From JARFVT01 sp036677425 (GTDB lineage Bacteria; Pseudomonadota; Alphaproteobacteria; UBA8366; Aestuariispiraceae), in assembly GCA_036677425.1 (NCBI GenBank), contig JARFVT010000013.1, positions 1,860,001-1,924,000 of the forward strand: a stretch of DNA of 64,000 bases. Reading direction: 5' to 3'. Below the pieces are notes generated by a model. The model made no database searches. It had not been told where the DNA came from and saw only the letters and a list, made by a program, of their open reading frames with translations. Positions 37,625 through 47,242 of the stretch are shown here, piece by piece. The first letter of the stretch is position 1. Each line of letters starts with the position of its first letter. The position numbers and the translations under genes are program-made.

Positions 37625-38407
37625 ATGTCAAAAATTAAAGTAACTGTTTGCCAAATTGATCCGCGTGATGGGCATCTTGAAAATTCGCTAAGCGCATTGA
37701 AAAAACATATTGCAGTCAATAAAACAGATTTATTATTATTGCCAGAAATGTGTTTTTCAGGCTGGTTAGCAGCAGATAAAATACCAGATGCCAAGCGTTG
37801 GGCACAAGCAATCGCCAATCATGACGCACAAATTGCCAAGCTTGATCAATTAGGTGCAAAATCCGCAATCGGAACAAGGCCAATCATTCGCGAACATGGC
37901 AGCCGCCGTAATCTGGCCTATATATGGACTGCGGATAATGGTGCTGCACCATTGCATGAAAAATATTATTTACCAAATGAAGACGGTTATTGGGAACATG
38001 AATGGTATGACCGTGGGGATAAAAAATTTGATCTTGGTAGAGCGTTGGATTTAAGAATTGGTGTGCAAATTTGCACTGAAATGTGGTTTTTTGAATGGGC
38101 AAGACATTATGCCGCCGCCAAGGCCGATATTATTTGCGTGCCACGGGCGACCCCGCATGGTTCAACCAAAAAATGGTTAGCGGGCGGCGTGGCATCTGCG
38201 GTTTGTTCTGGTGCATATTCATTATCATCTAACCTATGGTGTCCCGAAGGTGATAAGGCAAATTGCGGCGGACTTGGTTGGGTTGTTGATCCAGAAGGTA
38301 ATATTATGGCAGAAACTGATGTTAATAATCCATTTGCAACTGTTGAAATTGATCGAGAATTTGCCAGATCAAGCAAATCAACATATCCGCGATATGTAGC
38401 TGAATAA
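37625..38407 (+). CDS. Carbon-nitrogen hydrolase (nitrilase/amidase superfamily)
   Basis: This 260-residue enzyme has the Glu-Lys-Cys triad contexts: LLLLPEMCFSG (glutamate), HEKYYLPNEDG (lysine) and GVQICTEMWFFEWAR (cysteine). The superfamily hydrolyses amides, nitriles or carbamoyl groups. The substrate cannot be read from sequence, although an adjacent Lrp-type regulator suggests amino-acid or amine nitrogen metabolism. It ends just before a strong bidirectional terminator. Confidence 0.88.
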   Translation: MSKIKVTVCQIDPRDGHLENSLSALKKHIAVNKTDLLLLPEMCFSGWLAADKIPDAKRWAQAIANHDAQIAKLDQLGAKSAIGTRPIIREHGSRRNLAYIWTADNGAAPLHEKYYLPNEDGYWEHEWYDRGDKKFDLGRALDLRIGVQICTEMWFFEWARHYAAAKADIICVPRATPHGSTKKWLAGGVASAVCSGAYSLSSNLWCPEGDKANCGGLGWVVDPEGNIMAETDVNNPFATVEIDREFARSSKSTYPRYVAE

Positions 38408-38410
38408 TAA

Positions 38411-38441
38411 AAAGGGGTAGCCATTTTACAGCTACCCCTTT
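38411..38441. terminator. Perfect 11-bp stem bidirectional terminator
   Basis: AAAGGGGTAGC (38,411-38,421) and GCTACCCCTTT (38,431-38,441) form an 11-bp stem with a 9-base loop. The A-rich left side and T-rich right side make it usable in both directions. It sits just downstream of the nitrilase-like gene and between it and the convergent symporter gene. Confidence 0.9.
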
Positions 38442-38477
38442 GAAGTTACTTCGTATATTCAGTAAATTAATAAGGTT

Positions 38478-40022
38478 TTATTTCACCTTTTTAATTTCGC
38501 CTGATTTAAGGCGTGCGCTATATGAAACTAATTCTTTCTTAACAACTTTCATTAAGAAATATAGCGCGGTAATATTAACAACCGCCATGGCAAATATCGC
38601 CGCATCAGAAAAATCAATGACTGGGCCTAAACTTGCCGCAGCCCCGATAACAATAAAGACACAGAATATAATTTTGAATGTTAATTCAGTTTTTTTACCT
38701 TCACCAAATAAATATGTCCAGCTTTTCAAGCCATAATAGGACCATGAAATCATTGTGGAGAAAGCAAACATAACTACCGCAACCGCAAGCAATAATGGGA
38801 ACCAACTAATGGCCGAACCAAATGCCGCCGATGTCAATGCAACACCGCTATTACCGCCAATAGTTGCAACTCTACCACCCTCTATAATATAAAGACCAGT
38901 GCTTTGATCAACCATAAGCTGTCCAGTAATAATAATAACAATCGCCGTCATTGTGCAAATAACCACAGTATCAATAAGTGGTTCTAGTAATGATACAAAT
39001 CCTTCGGTGATTGGTTCACTTGTTTGCACTGCTGAGTGAGCAATTGCCGCCGAACCAACGCCAGCCTCGTTTGAAAATGCCGCACGTTTGAAACCTTGGA
39101 TCAATGCGCCAACGAAACCGCCAGCAACACCAAGGCCAGTGAATGCGCCTTCAAAAATTTGCCCAAAAGCCCAACCGATTTTATCATAATTCATTATGAT
39201 AATAATAAGCGCTGCGCCCACATATAAAATGCCCATGAATGGGACAATTTTTTCTGTAACCCGCGCAATTGATTTAACACCGCCAACGATAACCATAAAA
39301 ACAACAGCGGCAAAAACAACGCCAGTTATCCAACCGGGATAATCGCCAAATACACCAGAAATCTGCGCATGGGCTTGGTTTGCTTGGAACATATTACCGC
39401 CACCTAATGCGCCTAATATGCAAAAAACAGAGAAGATAATAGCAAGAGCCTTACCACCAGGAATTCCTAATTCTTTGAAACCTTTAGAAATATAATACAT
39501 TGGACCACCAGAAACAGTGCCATCTGCATATTCATTACGGTATTTAACACCAAGCGTACATTCAGTAAATTTTGATGCCATGCCCATAAGGCCAGCAAGA
39601 ATCATCCAGAATGTAGCACCAGGGCCACCAATACCAATCGCCACAGCAACACCAGCGATATTACCAAGACCAACAGTACCAGATAAAGCGGTTGCTAATG
39701 CTTGGAAATGGCTAACTTCACCAGCATCATTAGGATCAGAATAATCACCTTTAACCAATGATATTGCATGTTTAAAATATCTGAATTGGACGAAACCAAA
39801 ATATATTGTAAAAATTGTCGCAGCAATAACAAGCCACATTACAATCCATGGAAAGCTTGTCCCCGGAAATGGTGCGAAAATGAGACTAACAAACGGACCA
39901 GTTATTGAAGCAAATATTTCATTTACCTTTTGATCGAGACTAATGGCTTCTTCGGCATTCGCAACACCGATAAAGCTGTATAGAGCCACAATTGAAATTA
40001 ATATTTTTTGATAAATTTTCAT
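38478..40022 (-). CDS. Alanine/glycine:cation symporter (AGCS family)
   Basis: This 514-residue sodium- (or proton-) coupled amino-acid symporter has many predicted membrane helices and an N-terminal segment resembling a signal. Family blocks are GLGNIAGVAVAIGIGGPGA, NEAGVGSAAIAHSA and SGGPMYYI. It imports alanine or glycine by family inference. It starts 12 bases after uspA, so the two form an operon. Confidence 0.94.
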   Translation of the reverse strand: MKIYQKILISIVALYSFIGVANAEEAISLDQKVNEIFASITGPFVSLIFAPFPGTSFPWIVMWLVIAATIFTIYFGFVQFRYFKHAISLVKGDYSDPNDAGEVSHFQALATALSGTVGLGNIAGVAVAIGIGGPGATFWMILAGLMGMASKFTECTLGVKYRNEYADGTVSGGPMYYISKGFKELGIPGGKALAIIFSVFCILGALGGGNMFQANQAHAQISGVFGDYPGWITGVVFAAVVFMVIVGGVKSIARVTEKIVPFMGILYVGAALIIIIMNYDKIGWAFGQIFEGAFTGLGVAGGFVGALIQGFKRAAFSNEAGVGSAAIAHSAVQTSEPITEGFVSLLEPLIDTVVICTMTAIVIIITGQLMVDQSTGLYIIEGGRVATIGGNSGVALTSAAFGSAISWFPLLLAVAVVMFAFSTMISWSYYGLKSWTYLFGEGKKTELTFKIIFCVFIVIGAAASLGPVIDFSDAAIFAMAVVNITALYFLMKVVKKELVSYSARLKSGEIKKVK

Positions 40023-40034
40023 TATAAATACCCC

Positions 40035-40472
40035 CTATATTACAACTGTAACAGGCACGCTTGCGCTCATCACCAAATTAGTTGTTGAACTGCCAAAAAT
40101 TCTTTTTGTAAAACCATTTTCAGATATTTTACAAATAATAATTTGATCTGCTTTTTCTGATGCAGCAATAGAATTTAATGTATCTGCAACATCACCATGG
40201 CGCACAATACCGCTTGCATCAATTCCAGCATCTTTCAAATTTTCCAATGCGGGATCTATGGCGCGTTTTGTTGCAATAGATATTTCTTCTTCTCGCCTAT
40301 TATGTCTTTCCGCATTTTCTTCATGTGTTTGAAATGAAAATGGTGACCATTCAATCACATAAGCAACGATAAGCTTACAATCGCCGACTGCTGCTGCCAT
40401 TTTCTTACCGTATTCTAAAGCCCGTTCGCCTGATGCATGTCCATCCAGACCAATTACCAAGGTTAATGTCAT
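40035..40472 (-). CDS. Universal stress protein (UspA family)
   Basis: This 145-residue Usp-fold protein has an N-terminal strand LTLVIGLDGHASGERAL and a C-terminal nucleotide loop FGSSTTNLVMSASVPVTVV. The G-x2-G-x9-G-S/T-type ATP-binding loop is only partly preserved (KRIFGSSTTN). It lies upstream of the symporter gene with a 12-base gap. A Usp-transporter pairing is common and suggests regulation of uptake, but the mechanism is unknown. Confidence 0.88.
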   Translation of the reverse strand: MTLTLVIGLDGHASGERALEYGKKMAAAVGDCKLIVAYVIEWSPFSFQTHEENAERHNRREEEISIATKRAIDPALENLKDAGIDASGIVRHGDVADTLNSIAASEKADQIIICKISENGFTKRIFGSSTTNLVMSASVPVTVVI

Positions 40473-40560
40473 GTTATTTTTCCCTAATTATAGTAAATAT
40501 CGGAAAGGAACCCAAAATAAATATATGAGCCGATAAAATTTATTATTATAGTTTTTTGCC

Positions 40561-40574
40561 TCTCTGATCAGAGA
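40561..40574. promoter_or_regulatory. 14-bp perfect palindrome upstream of uspA
   Basis: TCTCTGATCAGAGA is an exact 14-base palindrome about 90 bases upstream of the uspA start, between it and the end of the marR gene. The position fits an operator for the uspA-symporter operon, and the MarR-type protein encoded next door is one candidate binder. Chance cannot be excluded. Confidence 0.35.
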
Positions 40575-40719
40575 ATAAACGAAATATACAATCAATAGCA
40601 ATTATTTTTATAGCAAAAGGGTATTTTTTACCGCATATGGCTGTTATTATTAATTGGCTATCAGTTGCCGTCGAACCATTAGAGAGGATTGTCTTTAGAT
40701 ATTTTTACATCGATTAGGA

Positions 40720-41070
40720 TTATTTATAGCCACAATTAGTTTTTGCCGATTCGCTAATTAATTCTGCAAATTCTGTTAGATATACAGATCCCTTGACAGT
40801 GCGTTGAACATTAATACTACGCCTGTCATTGGCATCGGGCTTGCGTTTTATCATTCCAAATTCTGATAATCGATCAAGCGCCCTTGTTATAGCAGGTTTT
40901 GATATATTTAATTTTTCAGAAAGACCACGCACAGTATGCGGCGGCTTTGACAAATAAACCGTCATCAGCAGCGACATTTGACGCGCCGATAAATCGGGGC
41001 TATCGCGTCTAACGCTTTCTAAAATTGCACCATGCCATAATGACAATGCCTGATTTGAATTAAGTTTCAT
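40720..41070 (-). CDS. MarR family transcription regulator
   Basis: This 116-residue winged helix protein has a recognition helix region NISKPAITRALDRLSEFGMIKRKP followed by the wing DANDRRSINV. It is shorter than most MarR proteins, with a brief C-terminal dimer helix. It is downstream of the M17 peptidase gene (93-base gap) and upstream of uspA. Its ligand is unknown. Confidence 0.85.
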   Translation of the reverse strand: MKLNSNQALSLWHGAILESVRRDSPDLSARQMSLLMTVYLSKPPHTVRGLSEKLNISKPAITRALDRLSEFGMIKRKPDANDRRSINVQRTVKGSVYLTEFAELISESAKTNCGYK

Positions 41071-41163
41071 ATTTTAATCTAAGCTTCATATTATATCGAT
41101 ATCGTTACAAAGATGTCAGACTTTAACTTGCCCGATTAATTGATACAAGTATTATATATAATT

Positions 41164-42537
41164 TTATATATAGCGTTTTTTAATAACCTCGAACACAGCG
41201 CGGATAGCTTGGGCTTCACCGCCCATTGACCGACCAGAACGATTGGATAAATTCCACGCCATAAGGTCGAAATGCGCCCATTTTTGCGAATCTGTTAAAA
41301 AGAATTTTAAAAATAATGCTGCGGTTATTGCACCGCCGTAGCCACCCGATGGGGCGCTATTAATATGAGCAATATTGCTATCAAGCTGGCTTGCATATGG
41401 TTGAAATAACGGCATTTCCCATATATGATCTTTAATCTTTTCCGATTCGATTTTCAATTGCGCGCTGAACTCATCATCAGTTGTAAAACATGATGGCATA
41501 TCTGTACCAAGCGCAACCCGCGATGCCCCCGTCAAGGTGGCAAAGTCAATTATCAAATCTGGATTATCTTCGCAAGCAAGGCTAATAGCATCCGCCAAAA
41601 CCAACCGCCCTTCGGCATCGGTATTACCAATTTCAACGGTTTTACCCATGCGTGATGTTATGATATCCATTGGTCTAAAGGCATTATTTGATATGCTATT
41701 TTCAACAGCTGGAATGATTATACGAAGGTTAACATCAACCCCCATCGCCATAATCATATGTGCCAATCCAAGAATATTTGCCGCCCCGCCCATATCTTTT
41801 TTCATTATCAACATATTACTTGACGGTTTTAGATCAAGCCCGCCAGAATCAAAACAAACCCCCTTGCCAATCAAGGTAAGTTTTGGCAAATTAACATTTC
41901 CCCATCTTATATCAATCAAACGCGGCGCATTGATGCTTGCCCTGCCAACCGCATGGATAAGCGGAAAATTTTGTTCAAGCAAATCATCGCCAATAATCAC
42001 CTTATATTCCGCGCCATGCCGGCTGGCAACTTCTTGTGCTGCCATTGCAAGGGCCGCTGGATGCATATCATTTGCGGGGGTATTTATTAAATCGCGGGTC
42101 AGGGAAATAGCCTCGACTTGGCAAGTGATTAATTTTTTATCAGCATTTTTAGGCCAAGCAAGTTGCCTCACTTGATGGTCATTTCCTTTATATTTATCAA
42201 AGATATATTGCGCCATTGCCCATGCAAGACATGCTAAATTAGCATCAATTTGGTTTAATTTTATGGCTATTTGATATTGACCTGCTGGTAATTTTTCAAC
42301 TAGCCCAGCCCATGCCCACATATCGCCGATATCATCCATACCCAATATTGCCATTGCAGGGGTTTGGTCGCTGGAAGCAATTAATAATATCTGTCCATCT
42401 TTGGCGGTAAAGTCATTTAACTTTGCCCATGATTTTATATGGTCATTTTGCAAATCTAACCACGCATTAAAATCATCATTTGATAATGGCATGATTGATA
42501 TTGTTGCGGCATTTGTTTGATCGGCAAAAAACGACAT
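41164..42537 (-). CDS. M17 leucyl aminopeptidase
   Basis: This 457-residue M17 zinc/manganese aminopeptidase releases N-terminal amino acids from peptides. The signature NTDAEGRLVLADAI is intact, and the first metal and catalytic lysine block is LIGKGVCFDSGGLDLKP followed by MKKDMGGAA. The N-terminal domain (1-160) is divergent, as usual. It is divergent from the GST gene across 126 bases. Confidence 0.93.
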   Translation of the reverse strand: MSFFADQTNAATISIMPLSNDDFNAWLDLQNDHIKSWAKLNDFTAKDGQILLIASSDQTPAMAILGMDDIGDMWAWAGLVEKLPAGQYQIAIKLNQIDANLACLAWAMAQYIFDKYKGNDHQVRQLAWPKNADKKLITCQVEAISLTRDLINTPANDMHPAALAMAAQEVASRHGAEYKVIIGDDLLEQNFPLIHAVGRASINAPRLIDIRWGNVNLPKLTLIGKGVCFDSGGLDLKPSSNMLIMKKDMGGAANILGLAHMIMAMGVDVNLRIIIPAVENSISNNAFRPMDIITSRMGKTVEIGNTDAEGRLVLADAISLACEDNPDLIIDFATLTGASRVALGTDMPSCFTTDDEFSAQLKIESEKIKDHIWEMPLFQPYASQLDSNIAHINSAPSGGYGGAITAALFLKFFLTDSQKWAHFDLMAWNLSNRSGRSMGGEAQAIRAVFEVIKKRYI

Positions 42538-42663
42538 TATTTACTTTTCCAATTATATAATTAGATTATTATATTCAAAAATTATTTTAGTAATTGTTTT
42601 AGTATATGTAAATTAATATATTAATAACTTAGCTATATCTATATAATTTAAGGCGATTTAAAA

Positions 42664-43332
42664 ATGAATAAAATAGAATTAATCATCGGCAATAAAAATT
42701 ATTCATCATGGTCATTACGACCGTGGCTAGTTGCAAAAATGGCAAATTTAGAATTGGCAGATTTAAATTTTGTTGAAACCATAATGCCATTATTCGAAGA
42801 AAACCACCGTGCCAATTTTGATGCGGCCCTGCCCACAGGTAAAGTGCCATTATTGCGCCATAATGATATGGAAATTTGGGAATCATTGGCTATTTGTGAA
42901 TATATTAATGAAATCATGCAAGATGCAGGGCTTTGGCCAAATGATATAGCTGCTCGCGCCTACGCTAGATCAGTTTCGACCGAGATGGCAGCAGGCTTCA
43001 CAGGCTTACGTAACCAATTTCCAATGAATTGCCGTGGAAAATTTGCAAAAATCACACCAAATGATGACGCCATTCGCGATATTACCCGCATCGAAAATAT
43101 ATGGCGTGATTGTCGACAAAAATTTGGCCATGATGGTAATTATTTATTTGGTAAATTTTCCATCGCCGATGCGATGTTTGCCCCCGTTGTTTCACGTTTT
43201 AAAACTTATGATTTGGCAACATGCGATAGCAGCAAGCAATATATGAAAATTATTTTATCATTGCCTGCAATGAAAGATTGGTATAATGCCGCATTACAAG
43301 AAAAATGGGTGATCACCGAAGATGAAATATAA
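42664..43332 (+). CDS. Glutathione S-transferase family protein
   Basis: This 222-residue GST-like protein has an N-terminal thioredoxin fold with the active-site serine region NKNYSSWSLRPWL. The substrate-binding loop has the cis-proline (PTGKVPLL) and the glutathione motif WESLAICEYI. The C-terminal helical domain ends near residue 215. The specific substrate is unknown. Confidence 0.9.
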   Translation: MNKIELIIGNKNYSSWSLRPWLVAKMANLELADLNFVETIMPLFEENHRANFDAALPTGKVPLLRHNDMEIWESLAICEYINEIMQDAGLWPNDIAARAYARSVSTEMAAGFTGLRNQFPMNCRGKFAKITPNDDAIRDITRIENIWRDCRQKFGHDGNYLFGKFSIADAMFAPVVSRFKTYDLATCDSSKQYMKIILSLPAMKDWYNAALQEKWVITEDEI

Positions 43333-43445
43333 TATTTGCAATTTTTAATATTCATATGACCTTAGGCTCAGAAAATTATAGAAGAATGACTGTGAGGCAA
43401 GATAAAAACAGCAAATTCAGACCGACAGGCCAAGAAATAGTTTAT

Positions 43446-44483
43446 TTAAAATAAAATATCAGGCGAGATTTGAATTAATATATTTGGATTTGTTTCTTCC
43501 TGATCGATTAAATCAAATAGAGACGATAACATTTTTGGAACATTTTGCCTTATCATCAGCAAATCTGGATGAACGAGGGCTGCAAATGGGTCCCAGTCAA
43601 AGCAACCTAATGCAATAGAATTAAGCTGATCAAACCCTTGTAAATTAAACCATCTTATAATGCCTTCCAGCGAGATTGTTGAATTCACAAAAATTCCATC
43701 TGGTAATTGCTTATTATTTTTTAAATATTTATCAAGTACCGCCTCTGATTTTCCTGTGGCATAACCACATGTCTGGATATCTTCTTCATTTATTTTAAAA
43801 CCTGCAGATACAAGAGAATCTCTAAAGCCACGGATGCGTTCCTTCGTATTATGATCAATTGCACGACCACCTATAAACACAATTCGTTTTTTTGCCTGTC
43901 CTTTTGCACGAACCCTATTAATCAATTCGCTTGTAAGTGTTAAGCTGCCCTGATAATTGTCAGAAATAACTGACGGTGCTTTTGTTCCTGGTAAATCGAG
44001 GTTATAAGTTTGAACGCCTCTATTATGACAAATTTTTGCAATATTATCTGGATCGGTTGCACCTGTGCATACTATTCTCTCCACTTGATAGTTAAGCAAT
44101 AACCTAACAGCTTCCTCCTCAACATTTGGGTCACGTAAAGTAGAAGAAATAATAGGGAATAAGCCTCTAGCACGCGCTTTTTCTTCAAAAATTTGAGATA
44201 TTGAGCTAAAATATCTATTATCATGCATTGGCAAGATCATACCGATTATTCTTGATCTATCTTTTCTTAACGAGCTAGCTTGCAAATTCATTGAATAGCC
44301 CATGTCATCAGCAATTTTTTTAATTTCAATAGCACGGCTATCACTAATTCGGCGTTTCTTCCATGTTCCATTCATGACGGACCCAACCGTACTTGGAGAA
44401 ATTTTAGCACGTTTAGCTATATCGTAAATTGTTACATTTTTGCTCGATCTATTTTCCACGGTTTTAAATGCCTTACTTCTCAA
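43446..44483 (-). CDS. LacI family repressor of the adjacent sugar ABC operon
   Basis: This 345-residue LacI-type regulator has an N-terminal helix-turn-helix and hinge helix (VTIYDIAKRAKISPSTVGSV, then ADDMGYSMNLQASSLR). A periplasmic-binding-protein-like effector domain follows (IGMILPMHDNRYFSSI). It is divergent from the ABC transporter genes. A 12-base perfect palindrome with a central CG, typical of LacI-family operators, lies between them, so autoregulation and control of the transporter are likely. The effector sugar is not identifiable. Confidence 0.92.
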   Translation of the reverse strand: MRSKAFKTVENRSSKNVTIYDIAKRAKISPSTVGSVMNGTWKKRRISDSRAIEIKKIADDMGYSMNLQASSLRKDRSRIIGMILPMHDNRYFSSISQIFEEKARARGLFPIISSTLRDPNVEEEAVRLLLNYQVERIVCTGATDPDNIAKICHNRGVQTYNLDLPGTKAPSVISDNYQGSLTLTSELINRVRAKGQAKKRIVFIGGRAIDHNTKERIRGFRDSLVSAGFKINEEDIQTCGYATGKSEAVLDKYLKNNKQLPDGIFVNSTISLEGIIRWFNLQGFDQLNSIALGCFDWDPFAALVHPDLLMIRQNVPKMLSSLFDLIDQEETNPNILIQISPDILF

Positions 44484-44546
44484 ATTTATAATTAAGCAGT
44501 GAATAGCAGTTTTTTAATTTCTACACAATCGCTTGCTTTTTCTTGC

Positions 44547-44558
44547 ACCATCGATGGT
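44547..44558. promoter_or_regulatory. Probable LacI-family operator
   Basis: ACCATCGATGGT is an exact 12-base palindrome with the central CG step that LacI-family hinge helices favour. It lies between the divergent lacI-type gene and the ABC transporter genes, about 94 bases before the substrate-binding start. Confidence 0.6.
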
Positions 44559-44651
44559 ACTCTGCTATAGAGCTATCTATGGTGATTGTTTTTTTTAAAC
44601 TAAAATATATTCTTATTGAATATGTTAGAAAATTATTTGGAGGATACAAAG

Positions 44652-45640
44652 ATGAAATTATTGGCTTATATAAAAGTTGCAGTTGCTTCTTTTGCTATAT
44701 TCGCGGCAATGGCTACTGCTTCTGCTGATAGTATTAAAATCGGCGTAGTTGTAAAAATTGGTGGAATTCCTTGGTTTAATGCTATGGAGACAGGCATTTT
44801 AGAAAAAGGTAAAGAACTTGGAATTGATGCCTTTATGGTAGGGCCGACAAGCGCAGATCCAGCCTTGCAAGTTCGTGCAATCGAAGATTTAATTGCACGC
44901 CAAGTCGATGTTATCGGTGTCGTCCCTAATGATGCAAAAGTGCTTGAGCCTGTATTAAAAAAAGCACGCGATGCAGGCATTAAGGTTATTACCCACGAAT
45001 CAACGGGATCTGTTAATAAAGATTATAATTTTGAACTTGTGTCTTCAAAAGATTTAGGTGAAGCACATGCTAAATTATTTGCAGAAAAAACAAATTGCAA
45101 AGGTGATTATGCGGTTTATGTCGGCGGTTTAACTGTACCAGCGCATAACGCTTGGGCAGATGCTGCTGTAGCTTATTTGGATTCGACCTGTCCCGACACA
45201 TGAAGCAAGTATCAGAACGTTTTGGTGTGGCAGAAAGTGTTGATGATAGCCGTAACACAACATTAGATTTAATCAGGGCAAATAAAAACTTATCAGGCAT
45301 TTTAGCATTTGGCAGCCAAGGGCCTATCGGAGCGGCCCGCGCCGTAGAAGAGCGCAACCTTTCAGGTAAAATTCACGTCGTAGGCTTATTTTCAGCAGGG
45401 CAAGGGCGTAAGCTTGTTCATTCAGGCGCTATAACGGGTGGATTTGTTTGGAGCCCACTTGAAGCGGGTAAGGCTTTTGTTGCACTTGGAAAAATTTTGG
45501 TTGACGGTAAGAAAATTTCAGAAGGCGATAACCTGCCCGTTCTTGGTGTCGTCAAACTTGAAGGGGCCAATATTTTCGCAAATAAACCCTTGGAACTTAG
45601 CGTAAAAACTATAGATGGGCTTGCGGATCTTGGTCTTTAA
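44652..45640 (+). pseudogene. Sugar ABC transporter substrate-binding protein, frameshifted
   Basis: This periplasmic binding protein of the ribose/rhamnose/autoinducer-2 type starts at ATG 44,652 with a GGAGGA ribosome site and has a signal peptide ending near TASA. The first frame runs to DSTCPDT and stops at 45,201-45,203. The rest continues in another frame from MKQVSERFGVAESVDDSRNT to the end at 45,640. Removing one AC from the ACAC at 45,197-45,200 restores a continuous protein of normal length (CPD-MKQ). So the lesion is a two-base slip. Without it the importer lacks its binding protein; a sequence error is also possible. Confidence 0.88.
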
Positions 45641-45661
45641 TATTGTTAGGTTAATAGATAG

Positions 45662-45693
45662 GTAGAATTATGCTGAAAACTGCATAATTCTAC
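45662..45693. terminator. 12-bp stem hairpin after the binding-protein gene
   Basis: GTAGAATTATGC (45,662-45,673) and GCATAATTCTAC (45,682-45,693) pair perfectly around an 8-base loop, followed by a pyrimidine-rich TCTTCTTTT. Such hairpins after the first gene of sugar ABC operons reduce expression of downstream genes relative to the binding protein or protect the first mRNA segment. Confidence 0.7.
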
Positions 45694-45751
45694 TCTTCTT
45701 TTAACTTTACATAACTATTGCCAGATCAATGAAATATATTAGGTGATAACC

Positions 45752-47242
45752 ATGAAAAAATTTGCTATCAGGGCGATGTCTATTTCAAAAAGTTTTGGAC
45801 GTCTTAAGGCACTTAACAACGTAGATTTTGAGCTTGAACAAGGCGAGATCCTTTGCCTTGCTGGCGAAAATGGATGTGGGAAAAGTATGTTAATTAAGGT
45901 TATTAACGGCGTTTACGCCCCTGAACAAGGGGCTGAATTTCAATTTGGCGAAGATGAACCCATTACATCAATTAGTCCAGCGAAGGCAAAATCAAAAGGA
46001 ATTCATGTTATTTGGCAAGATCTTTCCCTCTTTCCTGATTTATCAGTTGGGGAAAATATTACTTATGATGAATTTATTGCACATCCATTTACGCTAAAAA
46101 AACCCGAAAAAGCACTGGAAAGAGCTACAAAAACTTTACATGAACTTGGTGTCGATCTAAACTTAAATGAAAGATTAGGTAATTTAAGTATTGCACAACG
46201 CCAATTAGTAGCTATTTGCAGGGTTTTGCAAGCAGATGCCAGCATCATTTTTATGGATGAGCCAACAGCATCACTCACACGTATTGAAACAGATAATCTA
46301 TTATCAATTATACGCAGATTATCAAAAAAAGGGATTTCTATCGTCTTTGTAAGCCATCGACTATCTGAAGCCTTGGATGTATGTTCCCGCGTTATGGTAT
46401 TGCGAGATGGCAAATTTGTTGGGGTTTTTTCAACAAAAGGCATGACTCAAAAAAAGCTCTCCAAACTTATGACAGGACAAGATATTGAAGAACAGCAGCG
46501 CAATATTTCTAAATTCGGCGATATAGTTTTAGAATTGAAAGAGTTATCTAAAGATGGGCAGTTTGAAGATATTTCTCTGGCCTTAAGGTCCGGTGAAATT
46601 TTAGGCCTCACCGGCCTTCTTGGTTCTGGTCGAACAGAGCTATCACTAGCAATATACGGGATGACAAAACCAGACAAAGGCAGCATGTATATTGATGGGA
46701 ATGAGCTTAGCTTTCGCAACGCTGGTGATGCGATTAAACAAGGGATTGCCTATGTTTCAGAAGATCGCTTAAACCTTGGCCTTCATCAAACCCAATCAAT
46801 TGTTAAAAATACAGGCATTACGACACTGGCAGGACTTTCATCACCATCATTTTATCTTAATCCACGCAGCATTTGGCAGCTGTGCGAATATTGGATAAAA
46901 TGCTTGAAGACAAAAGTCAGCGACCCTTCTCTACCAGTTAACTCTCTATCAGGCGGCAACCAGCAACGTATTGTTTTAGCAAAATGGTTAGCGACCAACC
47001 CCAAAATATTAATTTTAGATTCACCGACAGTTGGTGTCGATGTTGGGGCCAAATCTGAAATATTCAAAATTATTCGCGATCTTGCTGATAAAGGCATGGC
47101 AATTATTTTAATATCTGATGAGGCAAATGAAATTTATACACATACAGACCGTATGTGCGTGATGCGCGAAGGAAAAATTGTGCATGAAGTTCGCCCCAAA
47201 GATATTTTGGAAGAGGAATTAGAAAGGATGGTAAATGCTTAA
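45752..47242 (+). CDS. Sugar ABC transporter ATP-binding protein (RbsA/MglA type)
   Basis: This protein carries two fused ABC ATPase domains (about 1-240 and 250-495) that energise carbohydrate import. The first domain has the Walker A loop AGENGCGKSML (methionine where threonine is usual), signature-like LSIAQRQL and Walker B IIFMDEPTA. The second has the degenerate Walker A GLLGSGRTEL, signature SGGNQQR and Walker B ILILDSPTVG. I use ATG 45,752, with AGGTGA just upstream; the GTG at 45,743 overlaps that ribosome site. It overlaps the first permease gene by 8 bases. Confidence 0.93.
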   Translation: MKKFAIRAMSISKSFGRLKALNNVDFELEQGEILCLAGENGCGKSMLIKVINGVYAPEQGAEFQFGEDEPITSISPAKAKSKGIHVIWQDLSLFPDLSVGENITYDEFIAHPFTLKKPEKALERATKTLHELGVDLNLNERLGNLSIAQRQLVAICRVLQADASIIFMDEPTASLTRIETDNLLSIIRRLSKKGISIVFVSHRLSEALDVCSRVMVLRDGKFVGVFSTKGMTQKKLSKLMTGQDIEEQQRNISKFGDIVLELKELSKDGQFEDISLALRSGEILGLTGLLGSGRTELSLAIYGMTKPDKGSMYIDGNELSFRNAGDAIKQGIAYVSEDRLNLGLHQTQSIVKNTGITTLAGLSSPSFYLNPRSIWQLCEYWIKCLKTKVSDPSLPVNSLSGGNQQRIVLAKWLATNPKILILDSPTVGVDVGAKSEIFKIIRDLADKGMAIILISDEANEIYTHTDRMCVMREGKIVHEVRPKDILEEELERMVNA

